Origin: Pseudomonas brenneri
GTDB lineage: Bacteria > Pseudomonadota > Gammaproteobacteria > Pseudomonadales > Pseudomonadaceae
Assembly (NCBI RefSeq): GCF_007858285.1
Contig: NZ_VFIL01000013.1
Location: forward strand, 87,213-151,212
Direction: 5' to 3'
Length of the DNA stretch: 64,000 bases
The position numbers and the translations under genes were made by a program. Under the pieces are notes generated by a model. It had not been told where the DNA came from and searched no databases. It worked only from the letters and a program-made list of their open reading frames with translations. Position 1 is the first letter of the stretch, and every line of letters begins with the position of its first letter. Positions 42,849-51,129 of the stretch are shown here, one piece after another.

Positions 42849-43339
42849 TGAGCGCGCAATTGCAGTACCAGATCGAGCAGTTTTTCTACCGTAAATCCGA
42901 GCTGTGCGACGCCCAGGACTGGGATGCCTATGTGCAACTGTTCGACCCGCAGAGTGAGTTCCACCTGCCGCAATGGGATTCGGAACACGTCTACACCCGC
43001 GACCCCAAGCGCGAGATGTCGCTGATCTACTACGCCAACCGTTCGGGCCTGGAAGACCGGGTATTCCGCCTGCGCACCGGCAAGGCGGCTTCCGCAACGC
43101 CGATGCCGCGCACCTTGCACCTGATCAATAACGTGCGGATTAGCGAGCTGGCAGACGGCTGCCTGGAGGTGCGGCTGAACTGGCACACGCTGTTTTATCG
43201 GTTGGCGATGTCGGAGCAGTTCTATGGCCACGCCACCTATAGCCTCAAGCCCCATGGCGACAGCTGGCTGATCACGCGCAAGCATGCGCTGCTGCTCAAC
43301 GACACCATCAACTCGGTGCTGGATTTCTACCACCTCTAA
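42848..43339 (+). CDS. antB: anthranilate 1,2-dioxygenase, small (beta) subunit
   Basis: Two overlapping ATGs exist (42845 and 42848); the second has GAGG better spaced, giving 163 aa. The cystatin-like ring-hydroxylating beta subunit pattern is YQIEQFFYRKSELCDAQDWDAY and FRLRTGKAASATPMPRT. It overlaps antA and assembles with it. A REPIN follows before antC. Confidence 0.9.
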   Translation: MSAQLQYQIEQFFYRKSELCDAQDWDAYVQLFDPQSEFHLPQWDSEHVYTRDPKREMSLIYYANRSGLEDRVFRLRTGKAASATPMPRTLHLINNVRISELADGCLEVRLNWHTLFYRLAMSEQFYGHATYSLKPHGDSWLITRKHALLLNDTINSVLDFYHL

Positions 43340-43352
43340 CAGTCCCCCCCAA

Positions 43353-43454
43353 CTGTAGGAGCGAGCTTGCTCGCGAAAAACCCAAGGGCGCCGCGGGCAT
43401 TCAGGATGCCCACGCCATCGTTAACGCTTTTCGCGAGCAAGCTCGCTCCTACAG
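43353..43454. repeat. REPIN inside the antABC operon
   Basis: Arms CTGTAGGAGCGAGCTTGCTC and GAGCAAGCTCGCTCCTACAG with about 60 bases between, lying in the 143-base gap between antB and antC. Confidence 0.92.
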
Positions 43455-43482
43455 GTATTACCCAATCCATGGAGAACGGTGG

Positions 43483-44490
43483 ATGAATCACAAAGTGGCC
43501 TTCAGTTTTGCCGACGGCAAGACCTTGTTCTTCCCGGTGGGCGCCAACGAGATCCTGCTGGATGCGGCGCTGCGCAACGGGATCAAGATCCCCCTCGATT
43601 GCCGCGAAGGTGTCTGCGGCACCTGCCAGGGGCGCTGCGAGTCCGGCGACTACAGCCAGGATTATGTCGACGACGAGGCGCTTTCCAGCCGCGACCTGCA
43701 ACAACGCAAGATGCTCAGTTGCCAGACCCGGGTGCAATCCGACGCGGCGTTTTACTTCGATTTCGATTCAAGCCTGTGCAATGCGCCAGGGCCGGTGCAG
43801 CTCAGCGCCAAGGTGTGCGCGGTGCAACAGGTGTCGGCCAGCACCGCGATTTTGTCGCTGCAGCTTGAGCAGGGCCTGGATTTTCTGCCAGGCCAGTACG
43901 CCCGGCTGTCGATTCCCGGCTCCGATAGTCAGCGCTCGTACTCCTTTGCCAACCGTCCGGGCAACCGTTTGCAGTTTCTGATCCGCCTGCTGCCGGACGG
44001 GGTGATGAGCAATTACATCCGCGAACGCTGCCAAGTCGGCGATGAACTGCGACTGGAGGCCCCCCTGGGCGCGTTTTATCTGCGCCACGTGACCCAGCCG
44101 CTGGTACTGGTGGCTGGCGGTACCGGGTTGTCGGCGCTGCTGGGGATGCTGGACGAATTGGCCGAGCGCGGCTGCGAGCAACCGGTGCATCTGTACTACG
44201 GCGTGCGTGGCGCTGAAGATTTGTGCGCAGCGCAGCGCATCCAGGCCTATGCCGAATCAATCCCGGGATTTCGCTACACCGAAGTGCTCAGCGACCCATC
44301 GCCGCAGTGGACCGGCAAACGTGGCTATCTGACCGAGCATTTCGACATGGCCGAATTGCGGGACAGTTCGGCCGATATGTACGTATGCGGCCCCCCTCCA
44401 ATGGTCGAATCCATCAAGAACTGGCTGCAAGATCAGGCACTTGATGGCGTTCAGCTGTATTACGAAAAGTTTACCGAGAGTAATATCTGA
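43483..44490 (+). CDS. antC: anthranilate dioxygenase reductase
   Basis: The 335-aa reductase has an N-terminal plant-type [2Fe-2S] domain (CREGVCGTCQGRC with a further C later), an FAD-binding domain (QRSYSFANRPG) and an NAD domain (VAGGTGLSALLGMLDE, YVCGPPPMVES). It passes electrons from NADH to AntAB. A GGAG site precedes the ATG at 43483. It is separated from antB by a REPIN but is otherwise collinear. Confidence 0.92.
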   Translation: MNHKVAFSFADGKTLFFPVGANEILLDAALRNGIKIPLDCREGVCGTCQGRCESGDYSQDYVDDEALSSRDLQQRKMLSCQTRVQSDAAFYFDFDSSLCNAPGPVQLSAKVCAVQQVSASTAILSLQLEQGLDFLPGQYARLSIPGSDSQRSYSFANRPGNRLQFLIRLLPDGVMSNYIRERCQVGDELRLEAPLGAFYLRHVTQPLVLVAGGTGLSALLGMLDELAERGCEQPVHLYYGVRGAEDLCAAQRIQAYAESIPGFRYTEVLSDPSPQWTGKRGYLTEHFDMAELRDSSADMYVCGPPPMVESIKNWLQDQALDGVQLYYEKFTESNI

Positions 44491-44561
44491 CCCCTCAGCA
44501 GTGAGGGGCGGGTCTGGCGTGCAGGATCAACCCTGAAAAAAACAAGTAGAAGGGAATGTTA

Positions 44562-45965
44562 ATGGCGGATGACATGGTTAACCCGGTGGGCCTCAAGCGT
44601 GGCCTGAAAAACCGGCATATTCAGCTGATTGCCCTGGGAGGGGCGATTGGTACGGGTTTGTTCCTCGGTTCGGCCGGGGTACTGAAGTCGGCGGGGCCGT
44701 CGATGATCCTGGGCTATGCGATAGCCGGGTTCATCGCGTTCCTGATCATGCGCCAGCTGGGCGAGATGATCGTCGAGGAACCGGTCGCCGGCTCCTTCAG
44801 CCACTTCGCCCACAAATACTGGGGCGGGTATGCCGGCTTCCTCGCCGGCTGGAACTACTGGGTGCTGTATGTACTGGTGGGCATGGCCGAACTGACAGCC
44901 GTGGGCAAGTACATCCAGTTCTGGTGGCCGGAAATACCGACCTGGGTCAGTGCCGTGGTGTTCTTCATTGCGGTGAACCTGATCAACACCCTGAACGTGA
45001 AGTTCTTCGGTGAGACCGAGTTCTGGTTCGCGATCATCAAGGTGGTGGCGATCATCGGCATGATCGTGCTCGGCTGCTACCTGCTGTTCAGCGGCACCGG
45101 CGGCCCGCAAGCGTCGATCAGCAACCTGTGGGACCACGGCGGCTTCTTCCCCAATGGCGGCATGGGCCTGCTGATGGCCATGGCCTTCATCATGTTCTCG
45201 TTCGGTGGCCTGGAGCTGGTGGGTATTACCGCAGCCGAAGCCAGCGAGCCGCGCAAAGTGATCCCCAAGGCGATCAACCAGGTGGTGTACCGGATCCTGA
45301 TTTTCTACGTCGGCGCACTGACCGTGCTGCTGTCGCTGTACCCATGGGATCAACTGCTGCAAACCCTCGGCGCCTCGGGCGATGCCTACAGCGCCAGCCC
45401 GTTCGTGCAGATCTTCTCGCTGATCGGTAACGACACCGCTGCGCACATCCTCAACTTCGTGGTGCTGACCGCCGCGCTGTCGGTGTACAACAGCGGCGTG
45501 TATTGCAACAGCCGCATGCTGTTCGGCCTGGCCGAGCAAGGCGACGCGCCCAAGACGCTGATGAAACTCAACAAGCAAGGCGTGCCACTGCGTGCCCTGG
45601 GCATTTCGGCCCTGGTGACGCTGCTGTGCGTGGTGATCAACTACGTGGCGCCCAAGGATGCCCTGGTGCTGTTGTTTGCGCTGGTGGTTGCCTCGCTGAT
45701 GATCAACTGGGCGCTGATCAGCCTGACCCACATCAAGTTCCGCAAAGCCATGGGCGAACAAGGCGTGGTGCCGTCGTTCAAGACCTTCTGGTTCCCGTTC
45801 AGCAACTACCTGTGCCTGGCGTTCATGCTGGTGATCGTGGGCGTGATGCTGGCGATTCCGGACATGCGCCCGTCGGTGTATGCGATGCCGGTGTGGGTGG
45901 GGATTCTTTTCCTGGCGTACTGGTTGCGCTCCAAGAAGACCAAGGCCGTGGCTGTCGCGCAGTAA
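44562..45965 (+). CDS. aroP: AroP-like amino acid permease
   Basis: The start is the ATG at 44562 (GAAGGG eight bases upstream), giving 467 aa. It has the aromatic amino acid permease N-terminus (LKRGLKNRHIQLIALGGAIG) and twelve membrane segments. Following antC by 71 bases, it probably imports tryptophan or another aromatic amino acid for the kyn-ant-cat route. The precise substrate is inferred from family and context. Confidence 0.8.
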   Translation: MADDMVNPVGLKRGLKNRHIQLIALGGAIGTGLFLGSAGVLKSAGPSMILGYAIAGFIAFLIMRQLGEMIVEEPVAGSFSHFAHKYWGGYAGFLAGWNYWVLYVLVGMAELTAVGKYIQFWWPEIPTWVSAVVFFIAVNLINTLNVKFFGETEFWFAIIKVVAIIGMIVLGCYLLFSGTGGPQASISNLWDHGGFFPNGGMGLLMAMAFIMFSFGGLELVGITAAEASEPRKVIPKAINQVVYRILIFYVGALTVLLSLYPWDQLLQTLGASGDAYSASPFVQIFSLIGNDTAAHILNFVVLTAALSVYNSGVYCNSRMLFGLAEQGDAPKTLMKLNKQGVPLRALGISALVTLLCVVINYVAPKDALVLLFALVVASLMINWALISLTHIKFRKAMGEQGVVPSFKTFWFPFSNYLCLAFMLVIVGVMLAIPDMRPSVYAMPVWVGILFLAYWLRSKKTKAVAVAQ

Positions 45966-46000
45966 CCTGTGTAGGGGGCCGCTCATCTGGGAGCGGGCTT

Positions 46001-46093
46001 GTGTGGGAGCGGGCTTGCTCGCGAAAGCAGTGGGTCAGTCAACATCAATGTTTGCTGAGCCGACGTCTTCGCGAGCAAGCCCGCTCCCACATT
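46001..46093. repeat. REPIN with a partially repeated left arm
   Basis: Arms GTGTGGGAGCGGGCTTGCTC and GAGCAAGCCCGCTCCCACAT. Just before it (45987-46000) GGGAGCGGGCTT is an extra copy of part of the left arm. Confidence 0.88.
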
Positions 46094-46177
46094 TGATCTT
46101 CGCTGCTTTAAGCATTGCGTTCGTTTAAGGCAAGCCCTGCTCCCACATGAACAGGGCCACAACAGGAATGCACGACC

Positions 46178-46220
46178 AACAAAAAGCCCCGGTACTCGAT
46201 GAGTGCCGGGGCTTTTTGTT
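46178..46220. terminator. bidirectional terminator between aroP and kynA
   Basis: A 20-bp stem AACAAAAAGCCCCGGTACTC (46178-46197) with GAGTGCCGGGGCTTTTTGTT, one wobble pair, loop GAT, with A and T tracts on either side. It suits both convergent genes. Confidence 0.9.
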
Positions 46221-46229
46221 GGGTTTCAA

Positions 46230-47087
46230 TCAGAGCGTTGAACGCACTCGCCACAGCTCGGGGAACAGCACAGTGTCGAGCATCTTGCGCAGGTAGCCCA
46301 CGCCCTCGGTGCCGCCGGTACCCGGCTGGAAGCCGATGATCCGCTCCACCGTGGTCACATGGCGGAAGCGCCATTGGCGGAACGAGTCTTCCAGGTCGAT
46401 AAACTTCTCGGCCAACTGGTACAGGTCCCAGTACCGGTTCGGATCGCGATACACCTCGCGCCACGCCGCTTCCACGGATTCGTCATGCACCGTGGGCGCC
46501 GTCGGGTCGCGTTGCGCGCGTTGCGGGTCAATCGCCAGGCCCGCCTTGATCATCAGGTTGATCGCCTCGTCATACAGCGACGGCGTGGCAATCGCCACTT
46601 GCAGCTCCTTCAGCAGCTCTGGGCGATGCGCATGAGGCCGCAACAGTGCCGCGCTTTTATTGCCGAGGATGAACTCGATTTCCCGGTACTGGAACGACTG
46701 GAAGCCCGACGACTGCCCCAGGTACGGGCGGATCGCCTTGTACTCCGACGGCGTCATGGTCGCCAGCACCGCCCAGGCGTGCACCAGTTGGTCGAAGATC
46801 CGCGACACCCGCGCCAGCATCTTGAACGCCGGCGCCAACTCACCCAGGCGCACGTGTTCACGGGCAGCCTTGAGTTCGTGCAGCATCAGCTTCATCCACA
46901 GCTCGGAAGTCTGGTGCTGGATGATAAACAGCATTTCATTGTGGTCCGGCGACAGCGGGTGCTGGGCCGTGAGCACTTTGCCCAGGTCCAGGTAATCGCC
47001 GTAGCTCATCGACTCGGAAAAATTCAGCTCAGCGTTATGCCATTCTTCCGGCGGCTGGTAATCAGGGGAGAAAGGACACTGGCTCAT
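46230..47087 (-). CDS. kynA: tryptophan 2,3-dioxygenase
   Basis: The start is the ATG at 47087, giving 285 aa. It is a heme dioxygenase with the family motifs NEMLFIIQHQTSELWMKLML (distal His), SSGFQSFQYREIEFILGN, RHVTTVERIIG (proximal His region) and the GTGGTEGVGYL loop. It oxidises tryptophan to N-formylkynurenine. Its start overlaps the kynB stop by ATGA, so it is the second gene of kynB-kynA. Confidence 0.93.
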   Translation of the reverse strand: MSQCPFSPDYQPPEEWHNAELNFSESMSYGDYLDLGKVLTAQHPLSPDHNEMLFIIQHQTSELWMKLMLHELKAAREHVRLGELAPAFKMLARVSRIFDQLVHAWAVLATMTPSEYKAIRPYLGQSSGFQSFQYREIEFILGNKSAALLRPHAHRPELLKELQVAIATPSLYDEAINLMIKAGLAIDPQRAQRDPTAPTVHDESVEAAWREVYRDPNRYWDLYQLAEKFIDLEDSFRQWRFRHVTTVERIIGFQPGTGGTEGVGYLRKMLDTVLFPELWRVRSTL

Positions 47088-47734
47088 CGCGTGGGCTCCT
47101 TGAGCGGGCGCAGGATTGCTCGTACCGGGCTGGCATCGAGGTTGGCAAAACGCAGCGGCAGGGCGATCAACTCGTAGTCGCCCTGCGGCACGTCGTCGAG
47201 GACAATGCCTTCGAGAATCGCCATGCCATGACGGGCGACGGCGTTGTGGGCATCCATGGTCTTGGACTGTTGCGGGTCCAGGGACGGGGTGTCGATGCCG
47301 ATCAGGCGCACGCCGAGGCTGGCCAGCAGCTCGACAGTTTCCTTGGCGACAGCGGTGAAGTTCGAATCCCAACTCGTCAGCGGCGCCTGTTGATAAGTCC
47401 GCAGCAGAACCCGCTCCGGCAGGTTGTCCAGGCGGCCTTGCAACTGCTCCGGTTGCACCAGCGCGCCGCTGTCCAGGCAATACAGCACCCGACACGGGCC
47501 CATATACACGTCCAGCGACACTTCGCCGATAGGCGCGCCGTCGGCGCTGTAGTGCAGCGGCGCATCGACGTGGGCGCCGGTGTGGGGCGACAGGGTGATG
47601 CGCCCGACATTCACCGGGCATTCGGGGCCGAACTGCCAGACGCGCTCTTCCTGGAATGGCGTATCGCCCGGCCAGGTCGGGGTGGCGGTGCTCAAGGGCG
47701 GGCTGATGTCCCACCACGTTTTTATTGGATTCAT
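47084..47734 (-). CDS. kynB: kynurenine formamidase
   Basis: The start is the ATG at 47734 (MNPIKTWWDISPPLSTATPT), giving 216 aa. It has the KynB-type metal-binding signature SPHTGAHVDAPLHY (H-x3-H-x-D-x-P-x-H) and the C-terminal LRFANLDASPVRAILRP. It converts N-formylkynurenine to kynurenine. In P. aeruginosa kynB sits with kynU; here it leads kynA. A candidate KynR box lies about 85-100 bases upstream. Confidence 0.92.
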   Translation of the reverse strand: MNPIKTWWDISPPLSTATPTWPGDTPFQEERVWQFGPECPVNVGRITLSPHTGAHVDAPLHYSADGAPIGEVSLDVYMGPCRVLYCLDSGALVQPEQLQGRLDNLPERVLLRTYQQAPLTSWDSNFTAVAKETVELLASLGVRLIGIDTPSLDPQQSKTMDAHNAVARHGMAILEGIVLDDVPQGDYELIALPLRFANLDASPVRAILRPLKEPTR

Positions 47735-47819
47735 ACGAGGCTCTCGGTTGTTTCTAAAGTGAATGATACGAGGGCCAGCGGTAAATATTCTTGCGATTTC
47801 CAGCGCCCGGCAGGATTTC

Positions 47820-47837
47820 TTTCGCACTTACTGCGAA
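47820..47837. promoter_or_regulatory. candidate KynR box upstream of kynB
   Basis: TTTCG-CACTTAC-TGCG, embedded in a perfect palindrome TTCGCA-CTTAC-TGCGAA. It shares spacing and ends with 36113-36128. Confidence 0.4.
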
Positions 47838-47933
47838 GAAACATCCGATTATTGAACGGATCCATCAGCCGCCGCAGATCAAATGTGGGAGCGGGCTTGC
47901 CCTAATGCCAGTCAGTTAAGCGGATTCTAATTT

Positions 47934-48049
47934 CTGTAGGAGCGAGGGGGACGCCTAGTTCTTGCTCGCGAAGGACGTCAACAATAACGCGTGTTTGCTA
48001 GGTAAACGCGGCGCTCTCAAGTTCTTCGCGAGCAAGCTCGCTCCTACAG
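47934..48049. repeat. REPIN with a 14-bp insertion in the left arm
   Basis: The right arm is normal (GCGAGCAAGCTCGCTCCTAC). The left arm reads GTAGGAGCGAG, then 14 extra bases (GGGGACGCCTAGTT, 47947-47960), then CTTGCTCGCG. The insertion interrupts the REP loop region. Confidence 0.85.
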
Positions 48050-48176
48050 GGGGGCTGTGCAGGTTTTAAGATCGTATTCCAATGCGCTTCTGGGCATCCC
48101 GATGTCGAGTTCAGACCACTGGCATTCGCCCCGGCGCTATAGGGTTCACCTTTCCCTTTCCTGCCTTGGAGCCATC

Positions 48177-48521
48177 ATGTCCCAGCCAATCACCGTATTG
48201 CGCGATACCCACCCCCTGCCGGTGCTGGACGCCTGTAAATGGGAAAAGCTCGAAGGTGACCCGCACACCGTCAACCTCAACGCCTACACCAGCGAAGACG
48301 GCAGCAAGATCATGGGCACCTGGATCTGCACCCCCGGCAAATGGCGGGTGGAATATGTGAAGTGGGAATACTGCCACTTTCAGGAAGGCTACTGCGTGAT
48401 CACCCCGGACGGCCTGGCGCCGATCCATCTGCGGGCTGGGGATATCTTTGTGGTAGAGCCCGGCATGACGGGCACGTGGGAAGTGGTCGAGACGGTGCGT
48501 AAGTATTTCGTGTTTGCCTGA
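48177..48521 (+). CDS. cupin-domain protein
   Basis: The start is the ATG at 48177 with TTGGAG about five bases upstream, giving 114 aa. A single cupin barrel is evident: EYCHFQEGYCVITPDGLAPIH and LRAGDIFVVEPGMTGTWEVVE. It resembles the DUF861/EutQ-like cupins used in small-molecule metabolism. It stands alone and ends at a strong terminator. The reaction is unknown. Confidence 0.8.
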   Translation: MSQPITVLRDTHPLPVLDACKWEKLEGDPHTVNLNAYTSEDGSKIMGTWICTPGKWRVEYVKWEYCHFQEGYCVITPDGLAPIHLRAGDIFVVEPGMTGTWEVVETVRKYFVFA

Positions 48522-48532
48522 CCACGAAAAAA

Positions 48533-48561
48533 CCGGGAACCCGCCCGACGCGGGTTCCCGG
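48533..48561. terminator. terminator after the cupin gene
   Basis: A perfect 12-bp stem CCGGGAACCCGC / GCGGGTTCCCGG with loop CCGAC; the flanking A tract suits transcription of the convergent mmsB gene as well. Confidence 0.8.
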
Positions 48562-48569
48562 AAAATACC

Positions 48570-49457
48570 TTACTGGGGTTTGCGATAGCTGTTGATGATC
48601 GCCGAGAAGTCCTTGCCCCCGTCCCCGCGCTGGCTCATCGATTGATACAACTGCTGCGCCACCGCGCCCAGGATCACTGGCTGGTGCGCCTGGCGCGCGG
48701 CTTCAGTCGCCAGGCCCAAATCCTTGAGCATCAGGTCGGCGCCAAACCCGCCGGTATACCCCCGGGAGGCCGGCGCGGTTTCGATCACCCCCGGCCATGG
48801 GTTGTAGGTGTCGGAACTCCAGCAGCGCCCGGTGGAGCTGTTGATGATGCCGGCCAGCACTTGCGTGTCGATACCCAGGGCATCGCCCAGGGCCATGGCC
48901 TCACTGACGCCAACCATGCTGATCCCCAGCAGCAGGTTGTTGCAGATCTTGGCGATCTGCCCGGTGCCCACATCACCGCAATGCACGATGTTGCGACCCA
49001 TCTGCGCCAGCACCGGCTGCAGGGTGGCGAACAGTTCCGGGTTGGCGCCGACCATAAAGGTCAAGGTCCCGGCCTGGGCGCCACCGGTGCCGCCGGAGAC
49101 CGGTGCATCGGCCATCGCCACGCCGTGTTTGGCTGCCGCAGCCGCTACGTCACGCGCGGTTTGCGGGTCGATGGTGCTGCAATCCACCGCAGGCACGCCC
49201 TTGCCGATGCCGGCGAGCACGCCGTCTTCATTCAGCCAGACGCTGCGCACATGGGCCGCGGCCGGCAGCATGGTCAACACCAGCTCGGCGCCCTGGGCTG
49301 CATCCCGCGGCGACGCGCTGATAGTGCCGCCCAGCGCGGCCAGTTCGTTGAGCACCGTCTGGTTCAGGTCGAACAGGTTCAGCGCGTGGCCGGCCTTGAT
49401 CAGGTTGCGGGCCATGGGCGCGCCCATGTTGCCCAGGCCGATAAATGCAATCTTCAT
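48570..49457 (-). CDS. mmsB: 3-hydroxyisobutyrate dehydrogenase
   Basis: The start is the ATG at 49457 (295 aa). It is a beta-hydroxyacid dehydrogenase: GLGNMGAPMARNLIKAG for NAD binding, DAPVSGGTGGAQAGTLTFM for substrate binding and the catalytic lysine in GQIAKICNNLLLG. It oxidises 3-hydroxyisobutyrate to methylmalonate semialdehyde in valine degradation. It lies 14 bases after mmsA and is co-transcribed with it. Confidence 0.92.
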   Translation of the reverse strand: MKIAFIGLGNMGAPMARNLIKAGHALNLFDLNQTVLNELAALGGTISASPRDAAQGAELVLTMLPAAAHVRSVWLNEDGVLAGIGKGVPAVDCSTIDPQTARDVAAAAAKHGVAMADAPVSGGTGGAQAGTLTFMVGANPELFATLQPVLAQMGRNIVHCGDVGTGQIAKICNNLLLGISMVGVSEAMALGDALGIDTQVLAGIINSSTGRCWSSDTYNPWPGVIETAPASRGYTGGFGADLMLKDLGLATEAARQAHQPVILGAVAQQLYQSMSQRGDGGKDFSAIINSYRKPQ

Positions 49458-49471
49458 GGTCGTCTCCTTGA

Positions 49472-50998
49472 TCAACGCAGGTTGATGGTGGTGTTGACGC
49501 CATCATTGACACTGCTGTCGTCGAACCAGCGGCTGGTGACGGTTTTGGTCTGGGTGTAGAACTGCACCACTTGCTTGCCGTACGGACCCAGGTCGCCGAG
49601 TTTCGAACCACGGGAACCGGTGAAGCTGAAGATCGGGACCGGCACCGGGATCGGGATGTTGATGCCCACCTGGCCGACGTCGATTTCGCTCTGGAATTTG
49701 CGCGCCGCCGCACCGCTCTGGGTGAACAGGCCGGTGCCGTTGCCGAACGGGTTGGCGTTGACCAGGGCGATGGCTTCGTCGAGGGTGTCGACTTCCAAAA
49801 CCACCAGCACCGGGCCGAAGATTTCCTGGGTGTAGATCTGCATGTCGGTGGTCACGCCCGAGAACAGGGTCGGGCCGACGAAGTTACCTTGCTCGAAGCC
49901 CGGCACCTGGATACCGCGCCCGTCCAGCTCCAGCTTGGCGCCTTCTTTCACGCCGCTTTCGATCAGGTCGAGGATACGTGCCTTGGCGCGTTTGGAAATC
50001 ACTGGGCCAACGTCCGTTCCGGCTTCGCTGCCGGCGTTCACTTTGAGTTTCTGCGCCAGGGCCTTGAGGTCCGGCAGCCATTGCTTGGCGGCGCCCACCA
50101 GCACCACCACCGAAGTGGCCATGCAGCGTTGACCGGCAGCACCGAAACCGGCGCCGACCAGGGCATTGAGGGTTTGTTCGCGGTTGGCGTCCGGCAGGAC
50201 CACGGCGTGGTTCTTCGCGCCCATCATCGACTGCACGCGCTTGCCGTGTTTGCCCGCCAGGTCGTAGACGTGGGTGCCGACGGCGGTCGAGCCAACGAAG
50301 GACACGGCCTTGATATCTTTGTGGGTGCAGAGTGCGTCCACCACATCCTTGCCACCGTGAACCACGTTCAGCACGCCCGCTGGCACGCCAGCCTCCAGCG
50401 CCAGCTCCACCAGCATCAGGGTCGACAGTGGATCCTGCTCCGAAGGCTTGAGCACGAAGGTGTTACCGCAGGCGATGGCCATCGGGAACATCCACAACGG
50501 GATCATTGCCGGGAAGTTGAACGGGGTGATGCCAGCGCACACGCCGATCGGTTGGCGCAGGGTGTAGGTGTCGACACCACCGGCCACGTTCTCGGCAAAT
50601 TCGCCCATTTGCAGGGTGCCGATGGAACAGGCGTGCTCGACCACTTCCAGGCCACGGAAAATATCGCCTTCAGCGTCGGCAATGGTCTTGCCCTGCTCGG
50701 CGCTGAGCACTGCGGCAATGCGCTTGGAGTGCTCGCGGATCAGGGCCTGTAGCTTGAGCATGATGCGCATGCGCGCGCCGATTGGCGTCAGCTTCCAGGT
50801 CTGGAAGGCGCGCTGGGCGGCGTCGATGGCAGCGTTGACTTCATCGGCCGTGGCAAAGGGCACACGGGCCAGGACTTGCTGGGTCGCCGGGTTGACGATG
50901 TCTTGCCACTCGGTGGTCTTGGACTCGACCCATTCACCGTTGATCAACAGTTTGGCCTGTTTCACGGTGGTATCGGCAGACGTAAGCGATGCGTTCAT
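49472..50998 (-). CDS. mmsA: methylmalonate-semialdehyde dehydrogenase
   Basis: The 508-aa protein is an aldehyde dehydrogenase of the CoA-acylating MmsA type: N-terminal INGEWVESKTTEWQDIVNPA, the NAD loop SFVGSTAVGTHVYD, and the catalytic cysteine in GAAGQRCMATSVVV. It converts methylmalonate semialdehyde to propionyl-CoA. The divergent LysR gene at 51130 is the likely regulator; in P. aeruginosa this job is done by an AraC-type MmsR. Confidence 0.92.
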   Translation of the reverse strand: MNASLTSADTTVKQAKLLINGEWVESKTTEWQDIVNPATQQVLARVPFATADEVNAAIDAAQRAFQTWKLTPIGARMRIMLKLQALIREHSKRIAAVLSAEQGKTIADAEGDIFRGLEVVEHACSIGTLQMGEFAENVAGGVDTYTLRQPIGVCAGITPFNFPAMIPLWMFPMAIACGNTFVLKPSEQDPLSTLMLVELALEAGVPAGVLNVVHGGKDVVDALCTHKDIKAVSFVGSTAVGTHVYDLAGKHGKRVQSMMGAKNHAVVLPDANREQTLNALVGAGFGAAGQRCMATSVVVLVGAAKQWLPDLKALAQKLKVNAGSEAGTDVGPVISKRAKARILDLIESGVKEGAKLELDGRGIQVPGFEQGNFVGPTLFSGVTTDMQIYTQEIFGPVLVVLEVDTLDEAIALVNANPFGNGTGLFTQSGAAARKFQSEIDVGQVGINIPIPVPVPIFSFTGSRGSKLGDLGPYGKQVVQFYTQTKTVTSRWFDDSSVNDGVNTTINLR

Positions 50999-51084
50999 TG
51001 TGGTCTCCAGATCTTGTAGTTATGCAGAGAGCCAAGGCGTGAAGCGCCTTGAGGATGAGGCGTTCGGACGATTTTTGGAGTATA

Positions 51085-51098
51085 GATGTGCAAACATC
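51085..51098. promoter_or_regulatory. palindrome between mmsA and the LysR gene
   Basis: GATGT-GCAA-ACATC, a perfect 5-bp inverted repeat in the divergent promoter region; a candidate operator. Confidence 0.35.
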
Positions 51099-51129
51099 CA
51101 ATAAGAACCCACATAAAAGCCGGTCCAAC

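Larger units (their letters stand above)
47735..48176. other. intergenic region with KynR-like site and REP elements
   Basis: No gene is seen. It contains the kynB promoter region with a perfect palindrome TTCGCA-CTTAC-TGCGAA (47821-47837), a truncated REP at 47885-47902 and a REPIN with an insertion (47934-48049). Confidence 0.6.

Noticed and set aside
41457..44490. Reading the dioxygenase genes as benzoate dioxygenase (benABC)
   Set aside because: There is no benD dihydrodiol dehydrogenase, the cluster is next to cat and kyn genes in the antR-antABC order of P. aeruginosa, and the AntA N-terminus fits anthranilate dioxygenase.
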